64,000 bases of DNA from Sapria himalayana (Eukaryota; Streptophyta; Magnoliopsida; Malpighiales; Rafflesiaceae): NCBI GenBank assembly GCA_029783825.1, contig JAREIK010004391.1:1-64000 (forward strand), read 5' to 3'. Below the pieces are notes generated by a model that did not search any database, was not told the origin of the DNA, and saw nothing but the letters and a program-made list of their open reading frames with translations. Of this stretch, positions 25,579 to 36,883 are shown piece after piece (position 1 is the first letter of the stretch; each line of letters starts with the position of its first letter). The translations under genes were made by a program, and so were the position numbers.

Positions 25579-27086
25579 GTATGACCACAACTTCATGATA
25601 ATATCATAGTCATTAAATATGTTTCTACTAAAATTGATGTTAAAACTATGAAACCTCATAGATCTATCTCTTAATTAAACATCTCTAAAAACATTGATTT
25701 AAAAACTATTCATCAAAGTTCTCAAAGATTCATCTTTAGAAAATAAATCAAAATAGCATGTGATAAAGATTTGCTTCATAGATTCTGATTAGGGCTTTTA
25801 TCTGGAACCTAAAATTTATGATTCTTTTCTCTTGAACCTCATATGAATCTTTTTATAATGTGAAACTAAATTGAGGTCGATGACATATATAATTATAATT
25901 CATGTGATGTATAAATGATTTATAATTAAATATTACATTTCATTTATATTGTTGAATAGAAATTAAGAAAAATGATAAATAAATAGAACTTGATGTTGAG
26001 TTTAAATTGGTTGAGTTTTATGTTTATTATTTTGGTGGATAGTGACACGTAAAGTATCATGCTTACGTCACCACAATATGGTAGGATGAAGTAACAGAAC
26101 TTTCCAATAATGATGCATGAGGTAAAACATAATAGTCCAAAATTAAGGTATATAATATTATGAATCTGATACTCATAATGCAAAATCATGGATGATTTTA
26201 CATGTCACCCTATTATAAATGTTTTAAAAGAATTGATTCTAGATTGATTTGAATATTTTATAGAATATTATTTTAAGGGTTTTATCTATAGTGTGAGAGT
26301 CACATCATCATCTTGAAACTTGATGATAGGTAATTTAATAAGACATATGCGAGTGGCTGTGATTTAAGGTGGTAACAATCATTTGAGTTGCTTTCAACTC
26401 ATATGGTTTCTACAGTGTGATTTGAGGGAAGCATATGTTAATTGTATGAGAAGGGTACTTATGAAGTTAAATGGAAAAATTCTGTTTAAACCATATCAGT
26501 TCTTAGTAAATATGTCATAATATGTCAGAAAATAAGAATGTACATTCGAAAAAAAATTAGTCAAGAGTAGTTGATAAGTTGCATAAAATGTATGAACATA
26601 TGAATGATCCTTGAACATAGATGATTTGTTGACTTAGTATTAAAATACCAAGTGAATAGCTATAAGAAGATCATCACTTGCATGAGCTTAATAGTGGTAA
26701 CCACCTTATATGCTACTAGAGAAAATGAGTATTCTAATAATAATTCAACTTTTATTTTGTATCCGGACCAAACATAAATCATATTATTTGAATGAGTTTC
26801 ATACGAATCAAATAGAAAAATCCTAGGATCCTAAGAGTATACCATCATTATAAATTATTTTTCTATTAGAATTATTTTCTCTCACTATTAGTTGACCAAA
26901 TTTAGATATAATCTCTATGGGATTGATACCTAGATAAAAGTCTTATTTACTAGTTCTATAACTCATATACTTGTAGATCTTTGTTGATGAGATTTAATTA
27001 TATTTTAGGGCATTGTCTAAAAAAAAATTGGACCAACATAATAAAATCACAACAACATGCATAATAGAGAGGCCTATTGGGGAATT
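25579..27086 (+). repeat. Dispersed LTR family, + orientation, with possible decayed PBS (copy 1)
   Basis: A CATGAC-containing stub (25579-25850) leads into the tail of the LTR family in + orientation (25860-27060). The end reads aaaatcacaacaac, as in the first LTR (2249-2263). It is followed at 27071-27086 by ggcctattggggaatt, which resembles the GCGCCGTTGCCGGGGAA primer-binding core with small deletions. Together with the minus-strand LTR at 20880-23141 it forms a head-to-head pair joined through their CATGAC-rich parts, with the solo LTR inserted at the join. Confidence 0.5.
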
Positions 27087-28280
27087 AATGCTTTTGATAG
27101 CATAAAGACTATACTCATAATGATTAAACATACCATAATTTTAGGTTTTGATATATGTGATTTTCTTTTGTTTCATTGTGGAAGGACTATCACTTTATTC
27201 CTACCATATGTATGAATATATTTTATGGCTTATCAATCACTATCAACTAGTCTAGATCACACTCTAACCAACCAATCAGTAAAACCCTAGACTCGATTCT
27301 ATTTAATTATCAAAATATTCATAACTAAATAATATCACAACAAAACTTCACATTAAAGTATCAAATAAAGTATCAATCATAATAAACATATCACATCATC
27401 TCTCAATTCTACTTTTATCCTGAAATTAGAAATAATAATATATACGGAAATGTACAAATTTATCTCATAATGAATATGGAAGCACAATTTTAGCACTTAT
27501 GAAAATCTAAGTTTCAAAACCTAAATTTCTCAAAACACACTCATTTTTACTTTGATTCACTCCTAAAAGGAGGTAAAAATATGTGCCCTGGCTACTATAG
27601 ATTTTGTTTGTACCATGTATCACCTTTGTTGCTCATGGATCACCCTGAAAAAATTGTTGTGAAGTAATTTTGTTCTTTTTATTGCACCTATCATGAATTT
27701 CTTTGACTTGGAAATCATAGTTCTAAATAAAAATCATAGCTTTTATCTTTCAATTCTCTAACACAAAGTAATATTATTGGGTATGAGCCATGAATTTTGT
27801 CTCTTTTCTTTACTTGATAATCATGATGCTACGAAAAATCATGATACTCATTTAGCATCTATTATATAAATTTGTGGTTTTACATATATATTGACCTTGG
27901 TCCTCTTTCTATGCCTGATAGTCATACTAGTAAAAGTCACAATGACTCATTTAGCCTCTATAATACAAAATCATTACATTAGAATGCAATCGTGGCTTTT
28001 ACATTCAATCTGTGTAATACAAAATCATGACACTAGAATATGATTGTGATTTAAGCATTTACTCTATATAATCCATTATCATGGCTCAAAGTATTGGCCA
28101 TGGCTTTAGATTCTCTCTTAATCCAAGAGTTATGATGTTTATTTTGGTTGTGGCTTGATTCCGACTCTTTGTAATAGTCTATAGCCAAACATTGCAACTC
28201 TAGATCACAATCTTGACTTTGGCTTGAGTATTCTATGGTTTTGTAAAAAAAAAAAATCTTGACATTTAGATGTTTTCATG
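27087..28280 (-). repeat. Dispersed LTR family, - orientation, truncated (3' LTR of next fossil, copy 1)
   Basis: The reverse-complement tail (27090-27500, for example actcataatgattaa as at 21850) is followed by the CATGAC-rich part (27700-28270). In the latter, aatacaaaatcat recurs at 27962 and 28016, about a 54-bp period, with diverged units around. Its place on the low-coordinate side of the minus-strand ORF at 28900-31400 suits a 3' LTR. Confidence 0.5.
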
Positions 28281-28899
28281 ACTTTTAGTATTACTAGGGC
28301 ACTTGGTTGCTTTGGTATGAAATTAATGTTACAAACATGAAGTTGTTTAGAGCTAGTTCAGTTTCAACTTCAAGAAATATTCTCAACTAAAAAAATATGT
28401 TATGCAGTGAAAGAATCATATCAACAGATGGTAGAGTCATGACATATAAAGATTAATATGATTATGTGTGTAGAGGTTTAGCTAGGATAGATGCTGCATC
28501 CAATTTATAAATACTCAATGGTACAATCAACTTATAGCTTGTTATATACTATAAATTACATGATTTTTTTCTCCCTATTAAGGGCATCAACTATATCAAC
28601 CTGTATATTTTACATTAAAAACTTTTGATGTTACTAATATCCATCAAATCTTACATTATTAAGTTTTTGTAAAAATATTACAAATAAACTCGTCTTTCAT
28701 GCAAAACAAATTATAAAAATTATATCAAATGGTCAGTATCGTTCGATATCTAACATATAGAATAAGCTCACATATAAAAATTATTGCACATCCTCGAGTA
28801 ATATATTCATCACTTATAAAGAAAAATCTCACACAATTTTCATATTGTTACAAATACATCTAAGTATTTTTAAATACACAAAGATTGAATAATAAAATA

Positions 28900-31400
28900 G
28901 TATAAATCTATATATTCAAGGCAGCCACCGATATGGTTTTCTTGTAAGTTAGTACTCCTTAAAGATAAAATTAATCTGGAATGCTCAAATGGTAGAAATG
29001 AAATGGATGGTCTCTCCCAATCTCATCTAGAATTTGATGCCCACTCCAAAATATCTATGATCATGTCATGTAATGCATCTTGTTTTCTCCCAAAAATTTT
29101 TAGCACACCTTCAAAAGATCCCAATGCATATTACAAGTATTTTTGATTTGTACTATATTGCCTCAATTTTCAAATCCATTTATTCTTTTTGTAGATCACA
29201 TAATCTTAAAGCTTATAGTCTCTATTAGTCATCATTGTCTTCCATTCCATTGCAATAAAATTTATAGAGGCTCTCATTTGACCTACGTTGTCCTTATAAT
29301 GGTTTCAACATCTTTCATTTCACATAGCAAGGGTTTAAACATATTATCTTTCAACTTTTCTTTCACCGCATAGACAATAGCAATTTATATTAGAGTTGTA
29401 TTTCCCAATGGCTATCTCATATTTCGGTAACCACTTCCATTATTCTATATAAGTTGTGTTCCCTCATAAGACATGCTTCTCTATCTCCGGTTTCTAATTT
29501 TATATTCTCTAAAATACAAATACCACCCATATTAACATTTTGTTCACCTAGATGATACTTACTGTAGGTCTTTTTCTATTCGTGTCTTTTCTCATTTCTT
29601 TCCTCTACTATTATTTTGGCTTGATTAAAGATTATCATTCTTGCCTCAAATAAGTCAATTCTTTTACATTGAGAATTAGCTTCTTTACTTTTATCTCTTT
29701 TTAAAACCCACTTTTGAAGTCTGATAAAATTAGGAGGACACCCTCAAACATATTTCATCTTTGTTATTATCCATAGGGACTTGTTCAGCTTTTGATAGTT
29801 GGGTAATCAAGGTAGGGTGAATTTTGTGGCTAGCAAATTTATTTTACCCACATCAAAATTTATTTGAAGAGTGCAAATTTATTTGCACTCTTCAAAGCTA
29901 CCCTCCATTCTCTCTTTGAATCTATCTAGATTTTAGCAATTGCTTGGTAGACAGGTCAATGTTTTAGAGACTTAAAAAGTGTGCTATCCTTTCTTCTTTT
30001 AATCAAAGAAATTCATTAAATATACCCTATCAAAATATACATAACATTGATGCAGAAAACATTTCCTCTCTTCTCTATCATTCAAATCGACATAAAATTT
30101 CCTCAAGACTAAGACATTTCCCTTGTTTCTATATGTGAAAAACACACACTAATTTTAATTTTCAAGAATTTGCTAGAAATAGGTTATATGTTCATTGAAA
30201 CCTTGCTCTCAAATACAGCTATTTTTGGCAACAACTTAATCCATTTTTTTATCTCCATGTAAAAGATCAGCATTGAGATGTCATGGCATTGAGTGACTCC
30301 TCGGCATCACTGGATCTCTATTATTTAGTATTACCTTGCTACTTGTTTTCCCAACATATTTTTTTCATTTCAACTTATAATATGGTCTCTGCTCCATGTT
30401 TTTGATATCACTACACTATAATCTCATTATTTTATGGCAGTTTGAATTGAATCAGAAGGAAGAAAGATTAAAGATTAAAATATTTTTTTTCCCATCGCTA
30501 TAGCTCTTACTTTGCCACCATGACTTGATAAATGAAGAGTTGTAGCTATAAAGGTTGGTCATGCCTTGGTGAAATGAGAATTCGTGACGCTAATGATTGG
30601 TCATGACTCAAAAAATGAGAAGTTGTGATTCTAAAGATTGGCCATATCATTTTGGGTGATATTAGATTAGCAATAGATTTGAAAACTACTAATCCTAAAC
30701 ATGGAGAGGGTTTTGTGATAGATCAGTGTCAAAGTATGAGGTGCATGTAAAATAAATTATTCACACGAACCAAAATAAGAACCACATAGTTTCAAGAGTT
30801 TTCTTCCAAGTATCACTTTCTTAACTTATGTAGCTAGATAATATGAACTCTTCTTTTATGCCTTTAATTTTTGTCATTCATGCTAGCTTTTTTGAGTACA
30901 CTTTCACTTTCTTTGTCCATGTTGTTTAGTATCTACTGGTAATGCAATGTAAAAAATTAGTTGAATGATATTGTTTACATAAAGTCTCAAAAATGAAGGG
31001 GCGCACTTCTCTTTTGTTCGAGGCATGATTTCATGAAATATCATGGTGTTTTGTACTTCTTTGATTTCCTCCTCTTAGACTATAATAATCATAATCACTA
31101 CTAGAACTTCCGAGGTAGAATTTTCCTCCTCAATAACTATTCTATCAAAATTCACCAATGAAACTTTGAAGATAACATTTTTTTATCATACTTATGTTCA
31201 TACTCACCAATAGAACTTCTAAGGTAGTTTTTTTTATTTTGTACTCAAGTTAATTTCTCTCCCCATCATGTTAAGTTCTCATAATCATTCTTATTCCTTT
31301 CCTTTTCATTCACTTAGCTCAATAATGAAGTCTTTAAGTGATGATCTAGTTTTCAGATATACTATATTAAGCCTTCTATTATTAGCTTCTTGAATATTAA
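28900..31400 (-). pseudogene. Tat-type gypsy internal ORF fossil, second paralogue (copy 1)
   Basis: The minus-strand readings run as broken frames from about 31400 down to 28900. Around 29600-29800 there is a Lys/Glu/Arg-rich probable coiled coil (LKRDKSKEANSQCKR, then VEERNEKRHE). Near 30050-30250 lie remnants resembling the domain read at 18640-19140. The LTRs on both sides (27087-28280 and 31450-32560, same strand) suggest one old element with a short surviving interior. The 28280-28900 part is AT-rich and without readable coding. No pol could be found. Confidence 0.45.
29863..29896. repeat. 34-bp near-perfect palindrome (copy 1)
   Basis: A 16-bp arm tttgaagagtgcaaat is followed by TT and then the exact reverse complement of the arm. 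It can form a 16-bp stem with a 2-base loop, or a cruciform. The upstream text (aaatttatttgaagag) repeats part of the arm, so it may have arisen by a templated inverted duplication during replication. It is also present at 51708-51741. Confidence 0.95.
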
Positions 31401-31449
31401 TTCTTTTTTTCATCTCCACAAGATATGAATTATATTTGTAGATATGAAT

Positions 31450-34400
31450 CCTTTAAGGAATTATATTTGTAGTTTAGTTATTCAACAATTAAACAATTCA
31501 TTGTTAGTAAAATAGATATTCAAATTGTGAGATAATTTTAGATCCAATAGTTTATTCATAAATCATATGTGATTTATATTTAAGTTAGCTCGACTTATAT
31601 TCTATTTGCACAAATAATAATATTAAGATGTAATGCAATGACTTCTTGTCCTGATGACAAATAATGTGGTTTTCATATTTGAGCTCATATTGATGATGAT
31701 CTCATCATAATTATCCTCTTGATATGTTATCATCGAAAAAACATTTCATATACTCAATAGTCATTCATAACTTCATACATTTAAGAGAACTTCATCAATT
31801 GCCAGCGATGATTACTTTGTATACATACTTTTATTTTCTAGCCTCATATATCTTAAAGACTAATGATCAATATAGTTTGTAAGTATTTGTACTTTCAACT
31901 CTGTAAGCATTATACTATCATAATTAATATTTATATCATTCAATTTTTATTAGTAGGAAACATACAAGTAAAATTAACTAATAAAAGTCATCACCAACTT
32001 ATGGGCCATAACATACTTATGCATTTCTTAAAATTTTTATGTCCTCATCATCCTTGATGATGATGGGACTCTCATATTAAATATGAATCATTAGTAGAAT
32101 GTTCTATATAACATTTATACTAACTAAAAACTATTTCTTCTATGATATGTATAATGAATTGGAAAGTAAAACAATTCATATTTTAGGCATTATAAGCACC
32201 ATACTCATGATCATTAACATATTGATTTATCTTATATGTTATATTCAAAAGAGATATCAATTCCTTTGAACTGTATCTTTGAATGAGTCTCATGGTTTAC
32301 CTATTATCATTTATCATGATAATCTCACATAAACTACTAATAGTTAAAATCTTAATTCATGTTTTATTTAACCCCTCATCCATCAATATCTATAATACTA
32401 ATTAAATCAAATAGATTAATTTATAAATAAATGCTAATGTCATATCACACATATCAATTATTGAAATCCTAGATCACATGTTATTCTAGAAAAAATTAAT
32501 GAATATACGCTTTGGGGGAGGGGGGGTGGGGTTGAGAGTCATGTTTTGTGACTTTTATTTTCTACTTAATTTAATTGGATAGGCAACATTCCAAATACTC
32601 ATTAATAAGAGTATCTCATCAAATTGAGATCCACAAGCACATAGCTCATATAACTAGAATAATAATCTTTCCAATTTTTGATATTAGGATTGTATCAGTA
32701 GTTTAGTTATTCAATAATGAGACAATCTATTTTTAGGAAAATAGATACTCAGATTATTAAATAATTTTAGGTTCATAGTTTATTCATTTAATTTATATGA
32801 TACTATCAAATCATTTGATATATATTATATTTGACATAAATAAAAGTTAGTGTATTTTGTAATGACTCATTCCCATTAGCATACAAGGTGATTCTAATCA
32901 TTAACTTATTTTTAATAGTGGTCCTCCCATAGTTATCCCTTTAGTATATCATTATAAAGAAAATAATTAATATATAAGAGTCAATCATAAGATTATTCGT
33001 TTTAGGTAACTTTGTTAACTTGTCTTGATAATTATTTTGTATGAACACTCTTATTCTCTAGCCTCCATTATCATAATGATAGATAATTAACATGGTTTAT
33101 AAGTATTTACACTTTTGTATTTATAAATGTCATACTCACACAAATAATATATGCTTCTCTCAAGTTTTACAAGTAGAAATAATACAGATAAAAGTAGTTC
33201 ACACAAGTCGTTGCTATACTATGAGTCACAACATAGGTATGCATGTCCAAAAAATGTTATGTTAGCATCTTTCTCAGTAATGATGTGACTCACACACCAT
33301 AGGTAAATCTATTAGGAGAATATTCTATATAATATTCATCCTAATTGAGAACTAATCTCTTTAAGTTATATATAAATTGATTAACATAAAAGCATTTATA
33401 CTTTTAGCTTCATAAGCACCTTACTTATAATGATTATATGGCCAAATTTTATGATTCAACATATATATTTTTCTTGTTAATCACAATAAGAAGTATTATC
33501 ACTTTCTTCTTATCATTAACATGCATGAGCCTTATATTTTACTTATCAATATTTATCATGATAACCTTAAATAAACTCACCATTAGTCAAAATTCTAATT
33601 GAAGTTTTATTTAGTGATCATCTATTAGGATCCAAATATAAAATAAATTAAACTATTAAAATTATTCATAATTAAAACTAATTATATCATATAATTAAAA
33701 ATACACAAATCCTAAATAATGAAAGGTTGGTACAAATTCTCAAATGTATTGCTAGAGAAGAGAGATTTAAAAGTCATGCTTTCTACTTTAGGGATCGACC
33801 TAACTCGTGCATCCCTTGTTTGCTTATGGAATCCTTACTAAGTGAGAAATTTGTTCTAGGATTTGTAATTATCTTAGATTTACTTGTTTCATGAATGAGA
33901 ATGAGAAGGCTTGAAAGATTTTTAAAAAATTTTATTTTTTACTTTTATACTCATTCATTCTTATATTACTCTAAGCAAGAGATCATGACTTTTATAATAA
34001 AGTTGTTACTTCAGCTTTTATCTTATCAACTTAAGGTTATGACTCAAGGAAAATAAATATGACTCTATTGAACGTCTTTAAATTTATGTAATACAAAATT
34101 ATGGTGCCGGCTATGACCATGACTTGAACCAAATCGCTCTGCAATATAATGTCATGTCATTGTGAAAAGGCCACATCCTCATGCTTTATCCTTTTATAAT
34201 CCATAGAGGATAATGATATTGTGAAGTGGTCATGGAGTAGAGATGAATTCTCATATTATTATATTATTGTGGTCTTGAGTGAAGGCCATGACAATGGCAA
34301 ATGGTCTTTCTTAAGTTAGTTATGGCCACGACACTTAGAGCTCACCGCAACACAAATGTAATCCTTCATATCTCATAAGTATCTATGTCAATAGGATTTT

Positions 34401-34735
34401 TTTTCTCTCATATAACATATTACAATGTATTATTAGGATGCTATAAAATTGATACTTAGCTTTCACAAACATATCGTGGCTGTCTACTTTCGAGGACAAG
34501 AATGAAAACATTGACAAAAAATCATACTCAATTAATATATTATGTAATATTTAGTGTCCCAAAGCCATGACTTAGAATAATTATCATGATTATTGCATGA
34601 GTTATGATTCCGTAATATTTTGTAGTTCAAAAGTTACGGCATTATAAAAGTATTATATCTTTTACTTAAGACTATATAGTTATATAAAGATAAAGTCACC
34701 ACAATATAAAATTGGTCTTGACCATGAGCACTTTA
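31450..34735 (-). repeat. Two consecutive LTR-family tails, - orientation (copy 1)
   Basis: Two reverse-complement tail units follow each other. The phrase gtagtttagttattcaa occurs at about 31471 and 32699, 1.23 kb apart, and the later landmarks (cataattatcc, ttttattttctagcctc, catactcatgatc) recur in the same order. The first unit stops at the G-rich gagagtcatg block near 32514-32550 without its CATGAC-rich part. The second carries on through the ctttagggatcgacc block (33770-33830) and the CATGAC-rich part (33950-34700). A nested or tandem LTR arrangement explains this best. The 64-codon frame at 31863-32057 is chance. Confidence 0.5.
32514..32531 (+). repeat. G-run with G-quadruplex potential (copy 1)
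   Basis: The run is G5-A-G7-T-G4 in AT-rich DNA, enough for four G3 tracts with one-base loops. The same place in the related LTR at 22180-22200 reads gatgagtttgagagtc, so the G tract appears to be an expansion here. Copy 2 has G5-A-G7-T-G3. Confidence 0.85.
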
Positions 34736-35098
34736 TTGAGGTATCAAACGGACCGGGTGGCCCGGAACTGGCCCGAAAGCTCGACACAGTTCAGACATGT
34801 CTGGCCAAGCACGACACGTTGTAGTACCATGCCTGGGCCCATTCGGGGTGGACCCTTGTCACGAATCAAGATGTGCCAAGATGAGGATATTCAACCCGCG
34901 TGCCGTGCCATGCACGATAGGGGTGATTGGCACATAACACAACATAGGTGACCACATACTTAGCCATGCCCGGCATAACATGGTACCATAGTTAACTATT
35001 AATTATTTAATATTATAAATATTAATTAATGGTTGAGCTCGGTTCAACCCAAAAAAAATGGGCCAGCCCAGCCCGACCTGACTTGTTTGACACCTGTT
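34736..35098. mobile_element. GC-rich hAT terminus, possibly a small nested non-autonomous hAT (copy 1)
   Basis: This GC-rich island starts ttgaggtatcaaacgg and ends ttgtttgacacctgtt, whose reverse complement starts aacaggtgtcaaac. The ends are thus imperfect inverted repeats of the hAT type (AGGTRTCAAAC), with ggcccgg and gggccagcccag subterminal words. It could be the 3' end of the larger hAT or a 0.36-kb non-autonomous relative inserted there. The flanks share only GCAC at matching positions, not a convincing 8-bp target-site duplication. Confidence 0.5.
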
Positions 35099-36804
35099 GC
35101 ACCAGTAGAGTATTCAGTTATTATGATAGTTACTTAATATTATAATTATTTAAATTTTATGAGCTAATTATAGTCGTGACTCAATAATAATATCATAGTT
35201 AGTAAGAATGTGTCGTATGGTTAAGATATAATGCTAACGAGTTAGTAGGGTCTTAGTATATAATAAGTATTTTCGATCAATTATGTAGTATTTCCGCCAA
35301 GAATGAACACAGAAACTATATGTGACTCACTTATCTATCTTTTCTTCTAAACATGTCTAGAACTCATTGATTTTATAATTTCATATATTAAGGTTCTTGT
35401 TATCGTGATGTGATAGGACTGAGTAGTAATCAGTATCTAAGTACTGAAACAGCTTGCTCCTATTCAATGGTTCATCTCATCATTTTCTCCTTGATAACTT
35501 AATAGAAAAATCATCATCTTTGAATATGTTGTCCATGTATGTACTCAGAGCATGACTATAAATACTATCATAGTTAGTATCATATTACATAAATAACTTA
35601 GTCAACCCATAATGAATGAACCCTCAGGTTGTGGTTTTTGGTTTATGCACAAAAATATATATGACAAAATATTCTCTACTCCTTCCACCTTAACCTTAGG
35701 GGCAATGCATGCGGCCAACAATAAGGAGTTGGAATGATTGACCCATACTTTAAGTACTTAGTTACCATCTCAATAGTCATGTCACTAAATGTTGGGTTAT
35801 TTATAAACTTTCTAATCATGTCACTAATGTTGCATATGCATCTTGGTGCAATGCAAGTGGTGAAAGTATAAACTAACTATATATGTTCACCATATCATAA
35901 AAAATATTTAAGAATTTTATAAATAAAATTCATGTATCTTAGTCTCTGTCATCAATAATAAGTTCATCACTCTTACTATTAACATAGTCATATATCATGT
36001 GTTCATATCCAACACACGACTCCAATATCAGGTATATGTAATTCTAACAGTGTCTAACATCCGTTTAAATTTTTTATTCTTTAAACCCATAAACAAACTG
36101 AAACTACCAAACTCTTGTTGTTTGGTTGGTATTCAAAGATATTTTAGTGAGTTATGTATTTGTTCTAAAGTGAGAGAAACAACCATCATCGACACTCATA
36201 CTATCAGGTAATGATGTGACACATGCATCTAACATAAAAATTTTCTTTTAATGGCACATCTCTAATGGTCCTAACAAACATGTTAATGGATACTCCATTA
36301 ATAAATGCATTATCAAATGTGATACTATATATTTTATTTTAAATATTATATTCTTTAAAGATTCTTATCATGTACTCAAATATGGCTAGCCATTATTAGG
36401 ATGCATAATCTCTAAAAATCCTATATCTTTTTATTTAGTATCCATATAGAATATACATAGTGGGTAGTAAGACATGCAAAAGATCCATCATCACGTCTAG
36501 TCTAGATATCAAACATCATGGACACCATACCACTATATTCTTAAATTCATTAGTTATTATTTCTTTTTCTAACTTATAATATTTTAGTATGGCATTCCTA
36601 TATGTGGACTTATGAATCATATGATACACTGTCTGAAAATAGTATGCATGATGTTAACTATCTTTGGATCATTTGAAAATCTAATTAGAAGATCAATTAT
36701 GGTGATCAATTCAGACATGACTTCCTTCCCTAACTCGTTGGGGTGTATGAATGGGGTTAACATAAAAGTTGAACTAGATCTAGCCTCAAAGACCTCACCA
36801 CTCA
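34736..36804 (-). pseudogene. hAT transposon, 3' part only, truncated by the duplication junction (copy 1)
   Basis: This is the left 2.07 kb of the hAT element described at 56587-59710: GC-rich 3' end (34736-35098), C-terminal dimerisation-domain remnants (about 35230-35490) and the central catalytic-domain remnants up to 36800. The BED finger, 5' UTR and 5' terminal inverted repeat are absent because the second copy of the duplicated block begins at 36801-36804. Frames match copy 2 apart from small indels. It has no coding potential. Confidence 0.85.
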
Positions 36805-36883
36805 TGTATTTCATAGAAAAGATTTTTCCCAGCTCCAAATTAAGCTTGTCAATATTTACTTTGTTATGACCAATGATTAGCAT
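36617..36883 (-). CDS. Chimeric ORF made by the duplication junction (copia RT joined to hAT)
   Basis: This 88-codon minus-strand ORF starts at the Met of the copia RT active-site box (VDDM; the preceding Tyr of copy 1 is His here). Its first 27 residues, up to SMKYM, are copia RT. The next 61, from SGEVFEAR, are the hAT transposase segment before the catalytic core. The fusion point is the CTCA microhomology at 36801-36804, and the frame is kept. No promoter or other support for expression is visible, and both parents are dead, so I regard it as a by-product rather than a working gene. The overlapping plus-strand ORF at 36612-36869 is its shadow. Confidence 0.5.
   Translation of the reverse strand: MLIIGHNKVNIDKLNLELGKIFSMKYMSGEVFEARSSSTFMLTPFIHPNELGKEVMSELITIIDLLIRFSNDPKIVNIMHTIFRQCII

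Larger units (their letters stand above)
15019..36800 (+). repeat. 21.8-kb segmental tandem duplication, copy 1
   Basis: This block of about 21,782 bp is followed directly by a second copy in the same orientation. The copies stay collinear from end to end: copia fossil, TA palindrome, gypsy ORF, LTR, solo LTR, LTR, second gypsy fossil, LTR, hAT 3' part. Copy 1 begins at CTCA (15019-15022) inside the copia RT and ends before the CTCA at 36801-36804. Differences from copy 2 are mostly one- to few-base indels with fewer substitutions, plus a shorter TA tract and 48 bp (19496-19543 region) missing from copy 2. Confidence 0.97.

Noticed and set aside
34712..34951. 79-codon plus-strand ORF in the GC-rich island as a real protein
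   Set aside because: The island is the hAT terminus with inverted ends; GC-rich DNA has fewer stops by chance, and the frame is shifted in copy 2.
36612..36869. 85-codon plus-strand ORF at the duplication junction
   Set aside because: It lies opposite the hAT/copia chimeric frame, and the minus strand carries the recognisable protein words; the plus frame is a shadow.
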